Positions 1-11,200 of a stretch of DNA of 64,000 nt are shown here, piece by piece. The translations under genes were made by a program, and so were the position numbers. Position 1 is the stretch's first letter. The number at the start of each line of letters is the position of its first letter. Below the pieces are notes generated by a model. The model did not search any database. It worked only from the letters and a program-made list of their open reading frames with translations, and had not been told where the DNA came from. Source of the stretch: Macrotrachela quadricornifera (taxonomy: Eukaryota > Rotifera > Eurotatoria > Philodinida > Philodinidae); the NCBI GenBank assembly GCA_022393335.1, contig JAJEKB010021384.1:472940-536939 (forward strand), read 5' to 3'.

Positions 1-44
1 TTAATAGTAAAATCTACTATTTCACAAAAATAACTATTTTTTAT

Positions 45-290
45 AAAATTTGACCAAAGGTTTTTGAGGTCGAGGAATCGAATGGTGCTGTTAGTTTTTT
101 GATATTTTGTAAAAAATATTTTTTTATTAGTAAAATTTACTTTTTTAACAAAAAATAAGTTTTTCTGTAAAGGCTGACCGAAAGAGTTTTGGGTCCAAAA
201 CCACCGATCTGAACTTAATTTCTCATAAATTTTTAAATGAATACCTTGGTGGTAGTCGAGAGCACGATTTCTACACAAAAGTGCTGGGCG
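45..290 (+). repeat. ~120-bp degenerate satellite array, locus A
   Basis: Two diverged units start near 50 and 172. Each opens with a form of 'gaccaaaggtttttgaggtc' followed by 'gaggaatcgaatgg'. The array ends in a tail containing 'gcacgatttctacac'. The same unit recurs at 10715-11200 and, with the same tail, at 57545-57893. No coding content is seen in 1-900 apart from this repeat. Confidence 0.7.
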
Positions 291-903
291 TATCCTCTGA
301 TGGGCATTACTGGTGTTGATCTGTAAGATGTTGTGTTACTATGACCGAAGTCATGTCAAAGATGTTGTAACTTAATTAATTAATGGGCTTATTAGAATAA
401 AGAATTCAGAGAAGAGTAATCCTTTTGATATGGCTTATCTCAATTCAATTTTTGTTGCGACAATCATTTAGTAAACTGGTTGAACAATGGAAAGTATACA
501 TGGATAGACAAATGAATAGATGTGATGTTGTGGGAAAATATTGATCGTTATCAAATAATATTACTCTAGTTTCGTTGAATATTCTACAGATCGTGTACCT
601 CTCAAAGTGTTAGCGTTATTTGGAAATGAAACGAACTGTTTTTAGAATTTAAAACTGCAGCGTATTCACATTTTTTCACTACATTACAGAGACTTTTCTG
701 AATTTTAATTAGTGAATTAGCTTTTGTTGTATGTGAAATCCCATTGACTAAAGAAAAAAATGAAATTGTTCTATTTTTTGTGCAATTGACCCCTATAATG
801 TGTTCAAACCTCGCGTTAAGCTTTTTTTGGTGTAATAATTGATTATGAGATACGGTCGTTGAAAAATTTACAAGTTTGTTGCCTATGAAAATGTGTATAA
901 CTA

Positions 904-3327
904 TAGTACTTTGGCGTGAAGTTCAGGGTGAGGGTGTGTTTGCTGAATCACTTCTCCTGCAATGATTTTTTGTTATTTTGTGACAATACTTGGGTGTTTG
1001 CTAGAGGACACTATGGGCTATCTAATGACATAATAATATTAACTAATCATCGAATTGGCTTTATAGGGAGAATAAATAAAAATGTATGTGCAAAAAAGTG
1101 TGACAAATTTTGTCACGTTTTAAAATTTTTTTTTTTGGCATAGATAGCAACTAGTTTTCACGAAAAGTAACATGTTTGATGACTTTTTACTACTCTAATC
1201 ACTAAGCCCAGATGTGTTGTTTGAAATGTTTCTATTTAATAAAAGTTTAATCAGTATCATCTAATGCATCTATATTGATGTCATCATCTTCGTCTTCATC
1301 GTCTTCTTTTTCATCTGCTTCTTCATATTTATCCGCATTCTTTATATTATCTATAGACCCTTCTAAGAAAGGATCATCATGAATAAGCATATTGCAATAT
1401 TTATGAGCATGCAAAATCATTTTTTTGACCATTTCAGCAGATACACCTTCATGTTCAGCTCCATCTCCGTTAAATGCTTTTCTTGTTTGTTCAGTTAATT
1501 GTTGAAGAGTTCTGGAAGATGTGTATTGTTTAGCTACATAACCTTTAACGTAGCCCCATACTAATTCGATAGGTTGAACTTGTGGACAATATGGTGGAGT
1601 GAATATGAGATAATGGAAATCAGACATATCGACTTGTGCAGCTAAAGATTTTTGTTCAAATAATTTTTCTAATAATGTTTTTTGAAGTTCAGGATATTGT
1701 TTAATCCAACTTTCCATGTATATCTGCAATTCTTTTTTATAAGGACCTAAAGGACCATTTAATTCCCATTCATTAGCTTTAAATTCTATTGCATAACCAT
1801 TTCGAATTATCGATACACTACGTACTTTTTTTAATAGAAGAAGATTTATCATATCGGTCTTTGACATTAATTTTATATTCACATAATCATCACCTTGTTC
1901 TTTATGATAAGGAGCATTATCAAGTATAAGTATCATTCTCTTATCACGACCATATTTAGCTTCAAATGCAGGAAATAAAAATTGATTAACCCATACACGA
2001 AAATTGTATCCATCCATATTTTTATGATAATCACCCGATGGGTTCTTAGCTTCATATATCAATTCAGCAGAGATGGTTTTATTACTTGATGCATCAATTT
2101 TTTGAAGAAGACCATCGTTAGTAATAGCGTGTACTAATATAAGTCTTTTCCCGATTCCTGTACCAGTACGAATATTCCTACTTTCAACATCTGTATACCA
2201 TCCATAATGACTATGATGACCGGTGGTAACGTATGATTCATCCATATAACAGATAACCGCCTCGTTATTCTTTTCTAAATTCAAAGCGAAGGCATATTTA
2301 ATAAGAAATTGACCAATACGTTTGAGGCGATTAACATCTTGTGTTAATTTTGTTGAATCTTTCAATAACCCATATGATAATTTCATTTTATCATGCAAGA
2401 GATGATATATTGGCCAATAGCTAATATGTTCATCATATGTATCAGCAATTGTTTGTTGAATATCTTTAATAGTTGTAGCTGCACCTTCAGCATGTCGATC
2501 CATAATAGTATTTATGATGAAGTAAGGTAAAGATGTAAATAAATTTGTTGACAGTTGACCTAATGACCCACCTCTTGTACCTGGTTCAACATATACATTT
2601 TCATATTTATGCCAATACGCTACAAGTGCATCTAATTTAGCATGACCACGACCTAGATATAGACCAGCTTTAGCAATTGCTTCTGCTTGTGTAAGATTAA
2701 CATCTTCCAACATAAGATTGAAGATAACCAACAAAGCAGTTGCATTGTCACGATAAGTTGATAGAACACCTTGATGTGACCATTTTATTTCATTTATCCA
2801 TTGTGTCAATTTAGCTCTGTGTCTCGACATTTCTTGCCTGCGTGTAGCTCGTTCTCTTCTTTCATTTAATATGGTTTGAATTGATGATTTTTCTTCCTTT
2901 CGCTTGCGACCAGCACCCAGACGAAAACCACCACGACCATGATTACCACTACCGTTGTCAGGATCAATGTTCATTTCTTTATAACTAAGTGAATAAGAAC
3001 AATTAAAAAGATCGCTACGAGCAAATGATAGTTGCTGTGTGTAAGTATATAATAGATCTATAAAACTATAATAAACACCTAACAATGAAATAATAAAATC
3101 AAAATAAGACAAGAGACAGTTATACATAGAATGAATAATTATTTATATTTCTTAATGGCTGTCACTCTTTCAAATAGGGTTAATTGTAGCTGGTGGCGGC
3201 CTCTATATAGTCATAGCCACAACACATAATAAATATCTTTTATTGCTTCCAAAAAATGTGAAAGAGCAAAAAATACTAAAATTGAAAAATATCAAATTTT
3301 CACCCTGAACTTCACGCCAAAGTACTA
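904..3327 (-). mobile_element. Tc1/IS630-type DNA transposon with 31-bp perfect TIRs
   Basis: A perfect 31-bp inverted repeat is found at 901-931 and 3300-3330 (ctatagtactttggcgtgaa... and its complement). The TIR begins in a CTATAG palindrome, so the exact border is ambiguous by 2-3 bp; a TA target duplication at 902-903 and 3328-3329 is consistent. The 2.4-kb body carries one long minus-strand transposase frame. Perfect TIRs and an unbroken frame suggest a fairly recent or still competent copy (inference). Confidence 0.85.
1247..2974 (-). CDS. DDE transposase (IS630/Tc1-mariner superfamily), intact, 575 aa
   Basis: This frame encodes the transposase of the surrounding TIR element. The open frame runs upstream to 3127, but I place the start at the ATG at 2972-2974 because the 51 residues before it look non-coding and the protein then opens with an acidic/glycine segment and a basic GAGRKRKEEK stretch likely to bind DNA or act as a nuclear signal. 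Catalytic motifs are YMDESY (D245), LILDNAPYH (D352) and QPIELVWGYVK (E470). They are characteristic of the DDE_3-like RNase H fold. The spacing of 117 residues between second D and E is far above the usual 34-39 of Tc1/mariner, because of an insert rich in K, E and L. The C-terminus is a long acidic tail. There are no introns or internal stops, so the protein may be active. Confidence 0.9.
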   Translation of the reverse strand: MNIDPDNGSGNHGRGGFRLGAGRKRKEEKSSIQTILNERRERATRRQEMSRHRAKLTQWINEIKWSHQGVLSTYRDNATALLVIFNLMLEDVNLTQAEAIAKAGLYLGRGHAKLDALVAYWHKYENVYVEPGTRGGSLGQLSTNLFTSLPYFIINTIMDRHAEGAATTIKDIQQTIADTYDEHISYWPIYHLLHDKMKLSYGLLKDSTKLTQDVNRLKRIGQFLIKYAFALNLEKNNEAVICYMDESYVTTGHHSHYGWYTDVESRNIRTGTGIGKRLILVHAITNDGLLQKIDASSNKTISAELIYEAKNPSGDYHKNMDGYNFRVWVNQFLFPAFEAKYGRDKRMILILDNAPYHKEQGDDYVNIKLMSKTDMINLLLLKKVRSVSIIRNGYAIEFKANEWELNGPLGPYKKELQIYMESWIKQYPELQKTLLEKLFEQKSLAAQVDMSDFHYLIFTPPYCPQVQPIELVWGYVKGYVAKQYTSSRTLQQLTEQTRKAFNGDGAEHEGVSAEMVKKMILHAHKYCNMLIHDDPFLEGSIDNIKNADKYEEADEKEDDEDEDDDINIDALDDTD

Positions 3328-3330
3328 TAG

Positions 3331-4489
3331 ATACTCTTTTAAACTGTCGGGAATGTTTCAGAAGAGTAAGAAAATTTATCATAATCATGTATATTTAGAT
3401 TATATGAATTATCGGTAGAAATTATTTAACAGAACAGATCTCTAAGACGTTGCTACAATTATATAAATTAACACTAGAAGTCTAAAAAACAACTACATGT
3501 TCATTTGAATAATCTTCAAATTTGTTAGTCTATAACAATACGATCTGTGTTGTTGGAATAGTTGGCCTTTTTTGTCAATGATTCATTCTATGTAAAAGAA
3601 ATTGAACAATAGTCATCGATCAGTAGATGTTTTATATGTTAAAAAAATACTCTTCGATCATACATACCTTTTCTATTGCTAGTGATGTTTGTCGAATATT
3701 TTTTTTAATTTTATTATTTGATTGAGATGTTTGTTTCACTTTGTGTATGCCTGATTTTTTTTTATTTGTTTGAGTGGTTTGATTTTTCGTGCATGGTGAA
3801 TTACGATAGGGTTCACGCATTAATGCTGCTTGTTTACAAACAAGTTTAAATAATTTTGTTTGCGATTGACCGGGCATTTTCTTATTTATATATGAAAATG
3901 AAGAAGTTTATTAGAAACAAAGATAGATTTGACATCTGAAAATAAATAATAGAAAAAATAGTTTTTCCTTTCTTTATAATTTAAAAAATTTAATTTTTGA
4001 TGAGAAAAAAAGATTCCTCTACATTTGTCGACCCAATGAAGACGTTTGACATGAAGGATCTCTCCCTTTAGAAATACCAAATTTTCGAAGAAAAAAATCG
4101 AAATTAAGTTTTTAATATAAAAAGATGTACTGGAGTTTCCTCTTTCAGGATACATATGATCTTTTGTAAAATGGCTAGATCTTCATGTATTCATCGATTA
4201 AAACTACAACCTTACTACTATGTTTTTCGAAATATTTTATGAATTTTCAAAATTCTTCATTTTTGAAAAAATGCTTTCTCGTTTGTGTCAACATTGAATA
4301 GAATATTTTCATAGCGATCACTAAGTACCTATCAACATCCACGATCAGGATTATAAATTAATATAATGATTTTCATGTATTTTTTAAACATAATTATTTC
4401 TCGTGTAGGTTTTTTTTTCATTGGAAACGAGTGTCATATTTACATAAAAGTTGTGTTACGAAAATTGGGAAAAATTGCTATCTTATACA

Positions 4490-4523
<34 letters not shown>

Positions 4524-7500
4524 CGTGCGTAGGATTATTGCATGATAAGAACAGAAACGAACAAATTATAAGAAAAATTGCCATACGATAAAATGTATCC
4601 TTTTTTCCAATAACATAATATTTACTCTAGTGACTGTTATTTTTCACTTTCATTTGATGCTAACATCATTCAATACAACAGTTCGACTTTCCTAATCTTT
4701 CTAATAATATAGATATCGATCTTCTACTTGACATTTCATATTGATATGAAAAATGAATATTCATCGTTGACTTTTTTTTCTTTCGTTCATATATATATAT
4801 ATATATATGCGTACGTGCGCGTGTGTATCATTCTGCTTATATAAAGTGCATCAGTCATTAGCTGTTTGTGTGTGACCTCTAAAACATAATTTCTTTCTTG
4901 AAACTGTAAGAAATAGTATTAAAATTTTCTGAGAAAGGTATATTTAATAAAAGAAATCCAGTTTCTAAAATATTCTTTATATTTCAATAATGAAAAAACG
5001 AGATAACAAGAGTCTAACTATAAATAAAAATCTATTTTAATAAATTAAAATAGTAGTCGATTAAAATCCGTAGTGTCTCATTTCAAATACTTTGCTTATG
5101 CTTAATTATTGACACTATAAAGCAAAAAAAAAGAAAAGAACAGTTTTCTTTAATTAAACTTAATATAAAAAAACGACATTGAATCAATAGGAAATAAATT
5201 AGAAAATAAAGTATTTAGAATTAAACACTTCTTTATTAATATGATATTCGTTCAGTGCTCAATTTACTGCCGTAAACAGTCTGTATTTGATGCGTTCGGT
5301 TTATATTTATAATAGAAAAGGAAATAACTATAGGTTCAATTGAAAGAGTTCATTAAAAATATAAAATTAGGAAATTTTATAAAAAAACACCTCAATTATT
5401 GTATAGCATATTGGATATTAAAATTCTGATTGTTATCGATAAATTAATATATTAGAAAAAGAAATATTATTCAATTTTAACCAACAATATAAACCACTGA
5501 AAAAATAACTTACTCCCTTCTGTTGCATTCCATTGATTAAATTATCGTTTTTTCTAGTTATAAATGTTTTATAAAAATATATTTATGACGAGAACAAACC
5601 TCTCATTTAATCCATCCTGAGAAAAGTTGAGAAATTATTCTAAATCATACGAAAAAATAATTGATCAATTCTTCTAATAAATTATTAAAAGATCTATCAT
5701 ATCATCAGAAACCAGATATATTTGCTGTTGAATTTGATATGATGTCTTGTACACTAAAAGAAGCAATTATTTATAAAGTATCACTCTTAAAACAAACTCA
5801 TTTACATTTGATTTAACTGATTTTATATATACATGTATGAATAAAATAGAAGCAAATTATTGATAAATCTCAACATGAGCAGGATAAGGCATAATATTTT
5901 GAGAATATTTCCTATATAGATTGATAAAAAGAATTTTTTCTTTACTTTTCATTTTAGTTTGCTAATTGATTAATCCATTTCAATTTACCAACTTGTGCTG
6001 CGAAAATACAACTTAACGAACTATAAAATAGATAAAAAAATACAATTTCATTAACAAAACTAAATTTCAATAATGTCACTGAATATAATATGATATCTTG
6101 TATGTCAAAATCAAATGTTAGTTATAACCCATGTGTCACAGTTTCATTTCTTTTTTTTTTACATCATCAACATATATCTAATCTCTAACTGAACATTTAT
6201 TAACTTTTTATTTGACTTTATTCAGTATCATCTTAAACATAAAACATATATATACTTTGTTTTCTTATCCTGCATAAAACATTTCAATCAATATTATTTA
6301 TTTGTTTCAATTAATAAAAAAATAAACTATAATATGCATTAAAAATAAGAATAAAGGAACAATTGCTTTCTCAAATAATCAAAAATGCTCTGAAAGAAAA
6401 ATATAACCGAGTGTATTATTTACTTCTTATAATTTCCTTTTTTTGTTTTGTAAAAATGAAAACAATTTTATTTGAAATTAATTTATAGGTTATATCTTTA
6501 AATAATATTCATTTGAAATTAATTTATAGGTTATATCTTTAAATAATATTCAGGTATAAAATATAAAAAAAATCATGAATTAATTTCTTATTAAAATGGA
6601 TTAAATTTTTCTCAGATTAATGAAATAATATTTTTGAAAATGTATTTTAATAGATTAAAATAGTAACTAATTAAAACTGATTGTATTTCTCATAGATTGT
6701 TTAGATTTTATTTAAAAAAAAACTTTTAACTCTTTCAGTCTCATAGTAGCAAAAATGCTACACATGTTGTATAATTTTTTTCACAATATTATTTGTAAAA
6801 ACCATTGCGTAATCTCTGGGAACAGAGCAATAGAGAAGGCTCTAGAATTCAATCGAACTATCTATAAAGGATATATATATATACATATGCACTTATTTAT
6901 TAAGAAATTTCTGGAATATTCTGAAATTTTCTTTAAAAAATATATAAGATGGTGTTATCAGTTGTTAGGATGCGAAAGATGAACTTTTATTTCGATGTTT
7001 TTTTCCTCTTTCTTTGTTTGCCTCTCCGCTTTACCATTAAATATATTTCTGTTTTCGTATTCTGAATCCATATATATCCCATATTATTCTCTTTCTTGAT
7101 ATAATTTAGATATATTGGTATTTTCCTAATATTTTCTCCTTTCTTCTTATTTTAGGATTTTTTTGTGACTATAATTTTCTTTCTCATAGTGTTTTTTTTT
7201 GACTTTTTCCATATTTGTTTTATATATATACCTGCTCTTTAAAATAAAGCGAGAATTAGACAGTGAATATCACAATTTCAGTCTATGTACACGTACAGTG
7301 ATTACCGTAAAACTGCAGCAAAGCACAACATTTTTTTCTAGTTCACTCCTAGGGTACAAATCATATTGAAAACAAATGTAAAGAGAGTTTTATTAAGAGA
7401 GTAATACAAGCAAAGCATCTTTTAAAAATGAACCTACTTCTAACGACTAACACAAAAATGATCTTGACATAATTTCTTTTTATGTGAAACAAAATAAGAA

Positions 7501-7951
7501 CTCTTTTTGATCATTTCATGAAGAAATTTCATAAGTTTTGCAGCTAATGAACTTTAAAAGAAAAATTCCATTCAAATATAACAAAACTCAATAAAACTGA
7601 TACTGAGTAAGTCGAATGTGAGTAAACGCGAGTTATGCATGTCATGTGTTTCTACATGTAAAGTTAAATTCTCCAAAAAATAATTTGGAACTGAAACGGT
7701 TAATAGATTTAAGTCATAACCGTTAAAAATCGACTAGGTATTTTTCAGATTCATGAGATTTTTTTTTAAATCTATTTTAATAAACTAAAATCGATTATTG
7801 CTTTTATAGACCTATGAGATTCTATTGTAAAAAAAAAATTATTTTAATAGGTTGTTGCAGTCAATAACCGACTAAAATCAATCTTTTTTGTAAAATTGTC
7901 CTTAAAAGCTATTTTTAATCGAATTATTAGGATTTATTCTACCATTGTTTT
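3331..7951. other. gene-free AT-rich stretch
   Basis: I see no credible coding region on either strand; the open frames are short and of low complexity. It contains (AT)n microsatellites at about 4491-4520 and 4787-4808. A perfect 41-bp tandem duplication lies at 6470-6510 and 6511-6551 (unit starts atttgaaattaatttatagg). Confidence 0.6.
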
Positions 7952-7955
7952 TTAA

Positions 7956-8574
7956 CCCTAGTACGCCCAGCCTGGGTCATTTTTGACCCACTCTTCAGAC
8001 TTCCTTCTCGAAAAACAAATTTCGCACCAAGTCGAGTGAAACAAGCTGATATTTTCAGAGTACGCTAGAGCTGTAATGGAGAGGCTCTGATAAAATTTTC
8101 AGCTCTATATTGTGATGTTTAAAGGGGATACTAATGAAACAATGGTCAAAAATAGCTCATTTCGCAACTCAAATTTCTCTTTTGTTACTTATACAATATA
8201 TTGAATTTTTTTTTGTGTGAAAGAACATGGCAAGATGCAGAGCATGACGAAGTTGTTTTTTTCAAAATTAATACGAGCTCGGTCATATTCTACATCCTGA
8301 CATGCTCTTTCAAACAAAAAAAAATTCAATATATTGTATAAGTAACAAAAGAGAAATTTGAGTTGCGAAATGAGCTATTTTTGACCATTGTTTCATTAGT
8401 ATCCCCTTTAAACATCACAATATAGAGCTGAAAATTTTATCAGAGCCTCTCCATTACAGCTCTAGCGTACTCTGAAAATATCAGCTTGTTTCACTCGACT
8501 TGGTGCGAAATTTGTTTTTCGAGAAGGAAGTCTGAAGAGTGGGTCAAAAATGACCCAGGCTGGGCGTACTAGGG
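7956..8574. mobile_element. piggyBac-type non-autonomous palindromic element (TTAA target)
   Basis: The element is bordered by TTAA at 7952-7955 and 8575-8578 and begins CCCTAGTACGCCCAGCCTGG, with the exact complement at the right end. TTAA plus CCCTAG-like ends is the hallmark of piggyBac elements. The two arms, about 7956-8230 and 8300-8574, are almost identical by eye over some 270 bp, leaving a loop of about 70 bp. No transposase is encoded, so it is a foldback MITE needing a trans-acting enzyme. The near-identity of arms implies recent formation or arm homogenisation. Confidence 0.85.
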
Positions 8575-8807
8575 TTAATGGTAGAGTGCCACAATGGCTC
8601 AATCTCCGTAATGGATCAGTTTATATTTTATTACATACGTTTTACTGATTTTCTTTTCGTCGTCGATTAAATAATCTTGTTCAGGTGTTCCGTAGTCTAA
8701 CAAGTGAAATGCTGATGGTACCATATTGAAGAAGATAGTCATATTACACTCTTGGTGATCCCAAGAAGATGTAGAGCGCAAAATGAGAAAGACTAACTGT
8801 GAGACGC

Positions 8808-8817
8808 GTATTTATAC
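8808..8817 (-). promoter_or_regulatory. TATA-box-like site, pointing left
   Basis: GTATAAATAC on the minus strand sits in the left arm of the palindromic element. An ATG about 60 nt downstream at 8745-8747 opens a short frame. The match to TATAAATA is exact, but promoter activity is untested. Confidence 0.4.
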
Positions 8818-9146
8818 TCGGCGGTGGATTGCTGATCAAAGGATAGTCTGTTTTTTTTCTATAAAAAACAAAGAATAGATATGATGAAGATGCTTTGTCG
8901 TCACCTCTTTTCATTTGCTCTGGCGGCATTTTTCAGACGACAGTTCTGTATTGTAGAAGGATGTCATCTCACCCTCAAGATAAATCAGAAGATAAAATCT
9001 TATAAACATGTCGCGCTAGCACTTCAAAGAGAGAGAGAAAAAATATAGATCTTGTCAATAATTGGTTGAACAGTTAAAATGAAAAAAATAGGCACTATCC
9101 AATAATATTTCGAGAAAATTGATCGTAGAGATAAGCCTGCGTGAGG

Positions 9147-9156
9147 GTATAAATAC
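9147..9156 (+). promoter_or_regulatory. TATA-box-like site, pointing right
   Basis: GTATAAATAC on the plus strand is the mirror partner of the site at 8808-8817 in the other arm of the same palindromic element. It is followed by a CGATGGTACCATC block, as in the left arm. Confidence 0.4.
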
Positions 9157-9461
9157 CGATTGTTCATAGCAGTATTTTTCAATCTTCGTTCGATGGTACC
9201 ATCCATGCACAATCTCCGTCTCTTATATTAACATAGTATAATTCAATTCTCATCGATACAAGAACGCTTCGTGCCTTTCCAAAATTCATAGTATGTCTTT
9301 CTAATAGTTGAAATCATTATATTGTTCATTTTTTTCTACTTAGAATTAAATCAAATATTATAATCTCAGCGTCTAATAAATTTCATATCGTATGTAAGTT
9401 TTGTCTTTTAAAATAAAATATAAACTGATCCGTTGTGGACACCGAGCCATTTTTGGCAATG

Positions 9462-10714
9462 TATATCAAATATTTTACTTTTCTATAATACTTTTATTTG
9501 ATGAATTTTTTTTCTATTTTCTAAAGAAACTATTTCTTAAATATTTCGTCAGTTCACTAAAAGCAAATAGTTCTTTCTGTTAAGAAAGACATGCTAATTT
9601 TGAACTTGATGAGACTAAAATAGTATTTTGTAAGGATAAATATCTGAGAAAATTCTAATCAAATGCTTCATTCACTCGATACATCTAATGATGACTACTT
9701 TTGAATGACCTTCTTTTAACATATTGTTGTAAGAAGTGAGTCACTCATTTTTATTTTGATTCTTGACGTAAGTTGCTATAGTCGTAACGTATTTTTTGTT
9801 CCCCTTTTTTTTCTTTTGCGTTAGTTTTTTATTTGAATTCATTTTTTTTTGAGATTGCATTTATTTCAGTCTGTTTGTAAAGATAGAATCTTCATGAAAT
9901 CGTCAAAAAGATATTATGTCTCCTTCTATATTTGTTAAAAAGTTAAATATATTTCTTTTTATGAACTGAGCATAAAACGGTTAATAACCGAACGAATTTT
10001 GATTCTGAATGAGATGAGAAAAGACTAAGCAAGGCTTTCAAACTTATTTTTAGTGAGAAACTGATAAACAGTTATTTTTTCGAAAGTTTCTTCAAAATAA
10101 AACAGGTGTTTTATAAGAAGGATGACTAAAGAACTCGTAGCTGAAACTTTCTGATCGATATCATTAGATTCACATGTCAGTTTTTTTTTGATGAATATAT
10201 ATCTTATGATGTCATCTCATAGCTGTGAAAAACTTGGTTATAGCAGATAAGTTCCACAAAATGATATTATTTTCACTTGTTGATCCTCTTAAAATACGTT
10301 TTCATATAACTTGCACGAACTCGTTTAGCTTTCACTCAGCTATATGTTTATTCTATTATTTAATGTTTATGCTCACGACATATGTTTGTTCTTTTAACGT
10401 CTAACATTATACAGATATATAGACCATGTGTGAACAAGACAAAAACATGTACATAAATAGACATATATGTAAACAGATATGTGTGCTTCGAAGAATTTAC
10501 GATAAATTAGTTTTGAAGACATAAAATAGGCAAAAATTTTTAAAATATTTTTCATCCTATCAGTATGTAATAAATTATTCCCTTTTCTGAAAGAAAGGGT
10601 TATATCGCAGATAATATGCTGCTAAAAATTAAATAAAGTTTGTGTGTCTGTCCAAGCCAATCAGAAAACAGCATAAGTTAAATTAATACGATTACGCGTT
10701 AATCCTCGCTAAGA
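9462..10714. other. gene-free AT-rich stretch
   Basis: No coding region or repeat of note was seen between the palindromic element and the second 120-bp array. Confidence 0.5.
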
Positions 10715-11200
10715 TAGTTCACCAAAGGTTTTTGGGGTCGAGGAATCGAATGGTACTGTTATATTTTTATAATCTGGCAAAAAAAATTTTTTTTACCAAG
10801 AAAAATTTTTTTTTTAAATTACGATTTTTGATAAAGTTTGACCAAAGGTTTTTGGGGTCGAAGAATTGAATGGCACTATTAGTTTGTCAGTTTTGCAAAA
10901 ATAAATTTTTACGACAAAAGAAAATATTTTCTAAAAAAAAAATTATAATTTTATATAAAGTTTGGCCTGTGCGTTTTTTAGGTCACCAAATCATATAGTA
11001 CTATTAATTTTTGAATTTTTTTGAAATTAATTTTTTTACTAAAAAAAGGTTTACGAAAATAATTATTATTTATGAAGTTTGACCAAAGGAGTTTTGGGTC
11101 GAGAAATCATATGATACTATTAGTTTTATGAATTTTTTGAGGCAAGTTTTTTACTGAAAAAGGCCTTTTACGAAATAACGATTTATCTTATCGATTGAAG
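10715..11200 (+). repeat. ~120-bp degenerate satellite array, locus B
   Basis: Four consecutive units start near 10718, 10838, 10961 and 11078 (periods about 117-123 bp). Each opens with a variant of 'tgaccaaaggtttttggggt' plus 'cgaggaatcgaatggtac' and continues with T/A-rich spacer. Units 3 and 4 are more diverged. It is the same family as loci A (45-290) and C (57545-57893). Confidence 0.75.

Larger units (their letters stand above)
8584..9461. mobile_element. TA-flanked palindromic element with divergent TATA boxes
   Basis: The ends are related inverted repeats (gagtgccacaatggctc at the left; the complement of gagccatttttggcaatg at the right), each next to TA (8582-8583 and 9462-9463). 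Both arms share further blocks in inverted order: aaactgatcc, a splice-donor-like GTATGTAA, ATGGTACCATC and GTATAAATAC. On the minus strand a 48-codon frame follows the left TATA box (ATG near 8747), but I do not recognise its product. The arms are strongly diverged, so this is an old element. Confidence 0.55.

Noticed and set aside
3632..4155. Two minus-strand frames of 81-89 codons
   Set aside because: Low-complexity Lys/Asn/Phe-rich translation expected in AT-rich DNA; no splice or promoter context.
8599..8929. Protein gene inside the TA-flanked palindrome
   Set aside because: The short overlapping frames have no recognised domain; only the TATA/ATG layout is suggestive, so I list the sites, not a gene.
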